The notes under the pieces were generated by a model, which ran no database searches, had not been told where the DNA came from, and was given only the letters and a program-made list of their open reading frames with translations. Shown here in pieces: positions 61,063 to 64,000 of a stretch of 64,000 nt of DNA (position 1 is its first letter; the number at the start of each line of letters is the position of its first letter). Source of the DNA: Oasisia sp. SBJ-2009 (lineage: Eukaryota; Annelida; Polychaeta; Sabellida; Siboglinidae); NCBI GenBank assembly GCA_964017155.1, contig OZ024857.1, forward strand, positions 39,402,141-39,466,140, read 5' to 3'. A program made the position numbers and the translations under genes.

Positions 61063-61371
61063 ATAAGAGTATTGGCTGTTACTACAAAGATGCTTCTTTC
61101 TTTATAATGCAATGTCCTAATCCCTTGAAGATCCACATAGTGAGTTCCACACAGGGAATAAGTGCCACTGAGTGTCTTGATGACAGCAGATGCTGCCCTT
61201 CAAAGAACATCTGCACTGTAGAAACTACATCAAAAAACCTGCAGAAAGTGATGTGAGCATGTGATGGAAAACAGACATGTAAAGTAGCTATCAAGAGACA
61301 ACCGTGTCCTGTGGGTTCAACTACATACACTGACTTTGAGTCTGTCACTTACACTTGTGACACTGCTCAAG
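61063..61371 (+). pseudogene. Gene C exon 2: SUEL-like domain interrupted by TGA
   Basis: Reads IMQCPNPLKIHIVSS and RCCPSKNICTVET, then NLQKVM followed by TGA (61254) where gene B has CAA (Gln), then ACDGKQTCKVAI and FESVTYTC. All ten cysteines and both splice sites remain, so the stop is the only visible lesion. Confidence 0.85.
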
Positions 61372-61549
61372 GTGAGGTGACAACACAATTTAGCCTGATT
61401 TCTTTGAGTCTAGTTTTCACTGCTCCTACTCTACAAGTACCAACTACCATAGTGATATAATACCTAATGATGGTGTATAAATGAACCAATAATTTTACCT
61501 TCATACATATGAGTTCATGAGTGTGTGCATATGTGTCACTGTGTGTGTA

Positions 61550-61551
61550 TG

Positions 61552-61598
<47 letters not shown>

Positions 61599-61600
61599 AT
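61550..61600. repeat. (GCGT)n microsatellite
   Basis: About 11 GCGT units. The flanking sequence matches the equivalent gene B intron (about 57120-57380), showing that the introns were duplicated together with the exons. Confidence 0.93.
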
Positions 61601-61857
61601 TAATGCGTGCATGCTTAGTGTATACGTGCATGTGATCCATCTATAATTTTATGAAGTACATAGGTGTGGATGTGAGTGTGCTGGACATAGTGTATGTGTT
61701 TGTGTGAGTTTGAGTTAGTATGTATGTGTATGCATGTGTTTGCATACACATCCTTGCATTTGCAATCCAGTCATTAAATCAAACAAAATATAAAATATGG
61801 ACAATAACAATAATTGTGTTATCTGAGAACACAATGCAGTTTACAGTACTGTTGTAG

Positions 61858-62139
61858 CCACAACCACAGGAGCTGCCACCACAACCTTGGAGACTACAGC
61901 AGTCACCACAGCTGCAACAACATCAGTGTCAATCACAACAGCAGCTACCACATCACAACCAACTACAGCTCCTGAGTCAACCTCACAGAGCAGCACAGCA
62001 GCAGTCATTGCAGACAGCACTGTCACGCCACCTGGTGGTGGTACTGCACAGAGTACTGCTGAAGTGAGCAGCACAAGTCGTGGTGACAAGAGTAAACCAC
62101 CACTTGCTGCAGGATCTAGTGACAACAGCAGCAATACTG
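61858..62139 (+). CDS. Gene C exon 3: Thr/Ser stalk
   Basis: Acceptor TACTGTTGTAG. Thr/Ala/Ser-rich (TTTGAATTTLETTAVTT). Donor GTACGA at 62140, phase 1. The second candidate donor of gene B (GTTAGA) reads GATAAA here and is not usable; reading on gives TAA at 62160. Confidence 0.75.
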
Positions 62140-62795
62140 GTACGATTGCAGGACCTGGATAAAGCAGTGTGACATTAAGAGATTTGTTCATAATGTTATG
62201 TAAATACAACTGAATTCACTTCATCCCTGGTGCAACTTTAATGTATATTTTTACTGTACCACATCTTTAAAAAATTATAAAGCAGGAATTATTATAATCT
62301 TTGCCTGTGGCCTTGGGCCAGTGCAGCTGGGGAGTTTACAAAACAATCACGATGGATCACGAATGTCCTGCCTTGCATTAACATTATAATATTATACACG
62401 TTTAATTTTAAATAATATCTTTACATTTATATCAAAGAAATTGTTATGAGACAACCACAACAGAGAAATATATAAGTTAACATGGTACCAAATATTATTT
62501 TACTATTTTATTACCGATTTGATATCATTATGCCTTTTAGAATGTCCCATTGGCTTATGTCTTTGTTTTATTGTTTTACCTGACTGAATGGTGACTTTTT
62601 AATTAAGGAAAATCCCAAATACAAACATATTTATCTGAAAATGCAGAACTAATACTAGCCTGGTAAAATTTAAGTCCATTTTTCATCATGCAAACCTTCT
62701 AAGGAAGTTTACGGTAATAACTATGAGTGGTCGTATTAGGGAGGTTTCAATAAGCATGAAAATGACATGTCAGTGTCACAGTGTTGTTGTTGTAG

Positions 62796-62874
62796 GTCTC
62801 ATAGCGGGTCTGACAACAGTGGCGTGTGTTGTAGTCATCGCTGCTGTCTTAGTCGTCTTAGTCTACAGAAGGAG
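62796..62874 (+). CDS. Gene C exon 4: transmembrane helix
   Basis: Acceptor TTGTTGTAG; donor GTGGGT, phases 1 and 2. Encodes LIAGLTTVACVVVIAAVLVV then LVYRR, almost identical to gene B. Confidence 0.87.
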
Positions 62875-63113
62875 GTGGGTGATGTAGACACATTCTACGA
62901 ATTAATATATAACATATGTTTAAAATTATTTTACATGTTTTACAGTTTGCATCTGTAAAACAATGTTTTAAAAGTTAGGCATGAGTCCCCAAAAATCTTA
63001 AATAAGTAGGAACGGGGAGTGATGAACAGAAATAATTTTTTTTACAGGATGACCAAACAATGAGTAATCAAATGCTCAACTGAAATTTTCACACCTTACA
63101 CATGTACTTTCAG

Positions 63114-63534
63114 GTTGACCTGTGTGGACAAACCCCCAGCAACTACTGAGCAAGAACTCTACTCAAGTAACCTATCTGAGACAAGAGTGGAGACGCCGTC
63201 AACGTATGACACCCTTACGACATCTCAGCCTCGGCAACAGTCTGAACACACATATGAACCCGGTGGTAATCTATCTGAGACGAGGGTGGAGACACCGTCA
63301 CCGTATGACACCCTTACTACATCTCAGCCTCAGCAACAGTCTGAACACACGTATGAACCCGTTGATAGAGAATACTACAATGTCACATCGGATCCTGTGA
63401 AATACGAGAACACTCAGGTGAACTCAACACTAGGTGGCGGCACTAGTCTTACCACAGGAGACTCATCCAAGCGACAGCAGCAGACTTCAACTGAGAGTGA
63501 CTACACTGAGCCATACAGTCATATGCCAGTCTGA
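63114..63534 (+). CDS. Gene C exon 5: cytoplasmic tail with repeated phosphotyrosine motifs
   Basis: Acceptor TGTACTTTCAG, phase 2, 139 residues to TGA. Motifs: STYDTL (Tyr 63205) and SPYDTL (Tyr 63304), both fitting the ITIM consensus and 33 residues apart; two HTYEP; REYYNVT and KYENTQ (YxN, Grb2-type); PYSHMPV (YxxM, PI3-kinase-type) at the C-terminus. Rich in Ser, Thr and Gln. Confidence 0.83.
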
Positions 63535-64000
63535 CTGGGTTTGACTGTAGTATGATGACAACACTTGCAGTTGCATTGCTTCTGTATATTTCCTGCATAC
63601 AGCACACCAGAAACAATTACTATAAAAATGTACAACTATTGCAAATGGAACTAAACTATATATATATAAATATCTAGAGAACATGATATTGTTGACACAA
63701 TGTTAGACAGCTCCTGTTGGTATGTAGGCTGGAGCTCTAAGTTATGTACATATGTATTACTGAAACTGGCTAACAAAATAATATTGAATTGATTATAGAT
63801 AACATTAGTGTTACAGTATTCGTCAACTATCACTGAGTGATTTTTTTTCAACAAGTATTTTGTATTTTTTTTTCAACAAGTTTCATTGGAGTATCAAGAG
63901 GTAAAGTATGAACCTAGTCTTGATCACCCTGGCTTCACTGGTTGTCACAAGATAGTCTGGACCAAGAAGACTATCCTTTGTATTTTCTCTGGAGTGTTCT
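63535..64000. other. Gene C 3' region to window end
   Basis: Nothing firmly recognised. A short ATG frame at 63908 (15 hydrophobic residues, then TAG) has no donor and is not called as a further signal-peptide exon. Confidence 0.5.

Larger units (their letters stand above)
60364..63534 (+). pseudogene. Receptor gene C: one SUEL-like domain with an in-frame TGA, intact membrane helix and tail
   Basis: Exons 60364-60439, 61063-61371, 61858-62139, 62796-62874, 63114-63534; phases 1,1,1,2; 388 codons plus stop, with one internal TGA at 61254-61256. It lacks the counterpart of gene B lectin domain 1. The tail is intact and longer than in B because a 33-residue module (NLSETRVETPS to EHTYEP) is duplicated. 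Read literally the gene makes only a truncated secreted fragment. Intact stalk, helix and tail exons mean either recent inactivation, a polymorphic null allele, or use of these exons by another transcript. No other frameshift is visible. Confidence 0.75.

Noticed and set aside
62151..62162. Loss of the stalk splice donor in gene C (GT to GA) as an inactivating lesion
   Set aside because: A GTACGA donor 18 bp upstream is present in both B and C and in the right phase, so the change is probably neutral.
63908..63955. Possible signal-peptide exon of a fourth receptor (MNLVLITLASLVVTR)
   Set aside because: Hits TAG after 15 residues with no GT donor in phase 1. It cannot be supported within the window.

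Overview
The window is nuclear DNA of a multicellular animal. Genes are split into short exons (about 50-420 bp) with GT-AG introns and consistent codon phases, the DNA is AT-rich between exons, and the encoded families (receptor guanylyl cyclase, NAT10, SUEL-type lectin domains, a LINE reverse transcriptase) are metazoan. Lectin-type receptor clusters and heavy minisatellite load suggest an aquatic invertebrate (a lophotrochozoan or an invertebrate deuterostome), but the sequence alone does not fix the phylum.

Layout. (1) 1-38706, + strand: the 5'-partial gene of a receptor guanylyl cyclase. I rebuilt 22 exons that join in frame into 1024 codons: ANF-receptor ligand domain, one membrane helix, kinase-homology domain, dimerisation helix, cyclase domain and stop. 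Its introns hold eight different minisatellites, including a 24-bp array of about 15.6 kb (18985-34612). (2) 39161-44785, - strand: 11 exons encoding the C-terminal 424 residues of NAT10 (RNA cytidine acetyltransferase), tail-to-tail with the cyclase gene. A 5'-truncated LINE sits in one intron. The upstream roughly 60% of NAT10 was not found anywhere in the window. (3) 45478-63534, + strand: a cluster of three related type I membrane receptor genes, here called A, B and C. Each has a signal peptide, SUEL/Gal-lectin-like cysteine-rich domain(s), a Thr/Ser/Pro stalk, one membrane helix and a tyrosine-motif tail. Gene A ends in two ITIM-type motifs 25 residues apart plus a YEEI site. C carries duplicated S-x-Y-D-T-L motifs plus YxN and YxxM sites. 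B has the same tail interrupted by two TGA codons, and C has a TGA inside its lectin domain.

Two themes stand out. First, the A/B/C cluster looks like an undescribed family of lectin-type, ITIM-bearing inhibitory (or paired) receptors. B and C carry complementary lesions and compatible intron phases. Second, several tandem arrays have copied a real splice site together with the adjacent coding motif (44-bp array: acceptor plus the [10 protein letters not shown] motif; 63-bp array: acceptor plus [12 protein letters not shown]; 39-bp array: acceptor plus exon start; 43-bp array: donor plus the end of a lectin exon). The real exon is therefore preceded or followed by 10-30 decoy splice sites. 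The cyclase domain also lacks the Asn and Arg of the usual DTVNTASR motif, so it may be a pseudo-enzyme.

All exon boundaries are hand-called from splice signals, phase and family resemblance. No alignment or transcript data were available.
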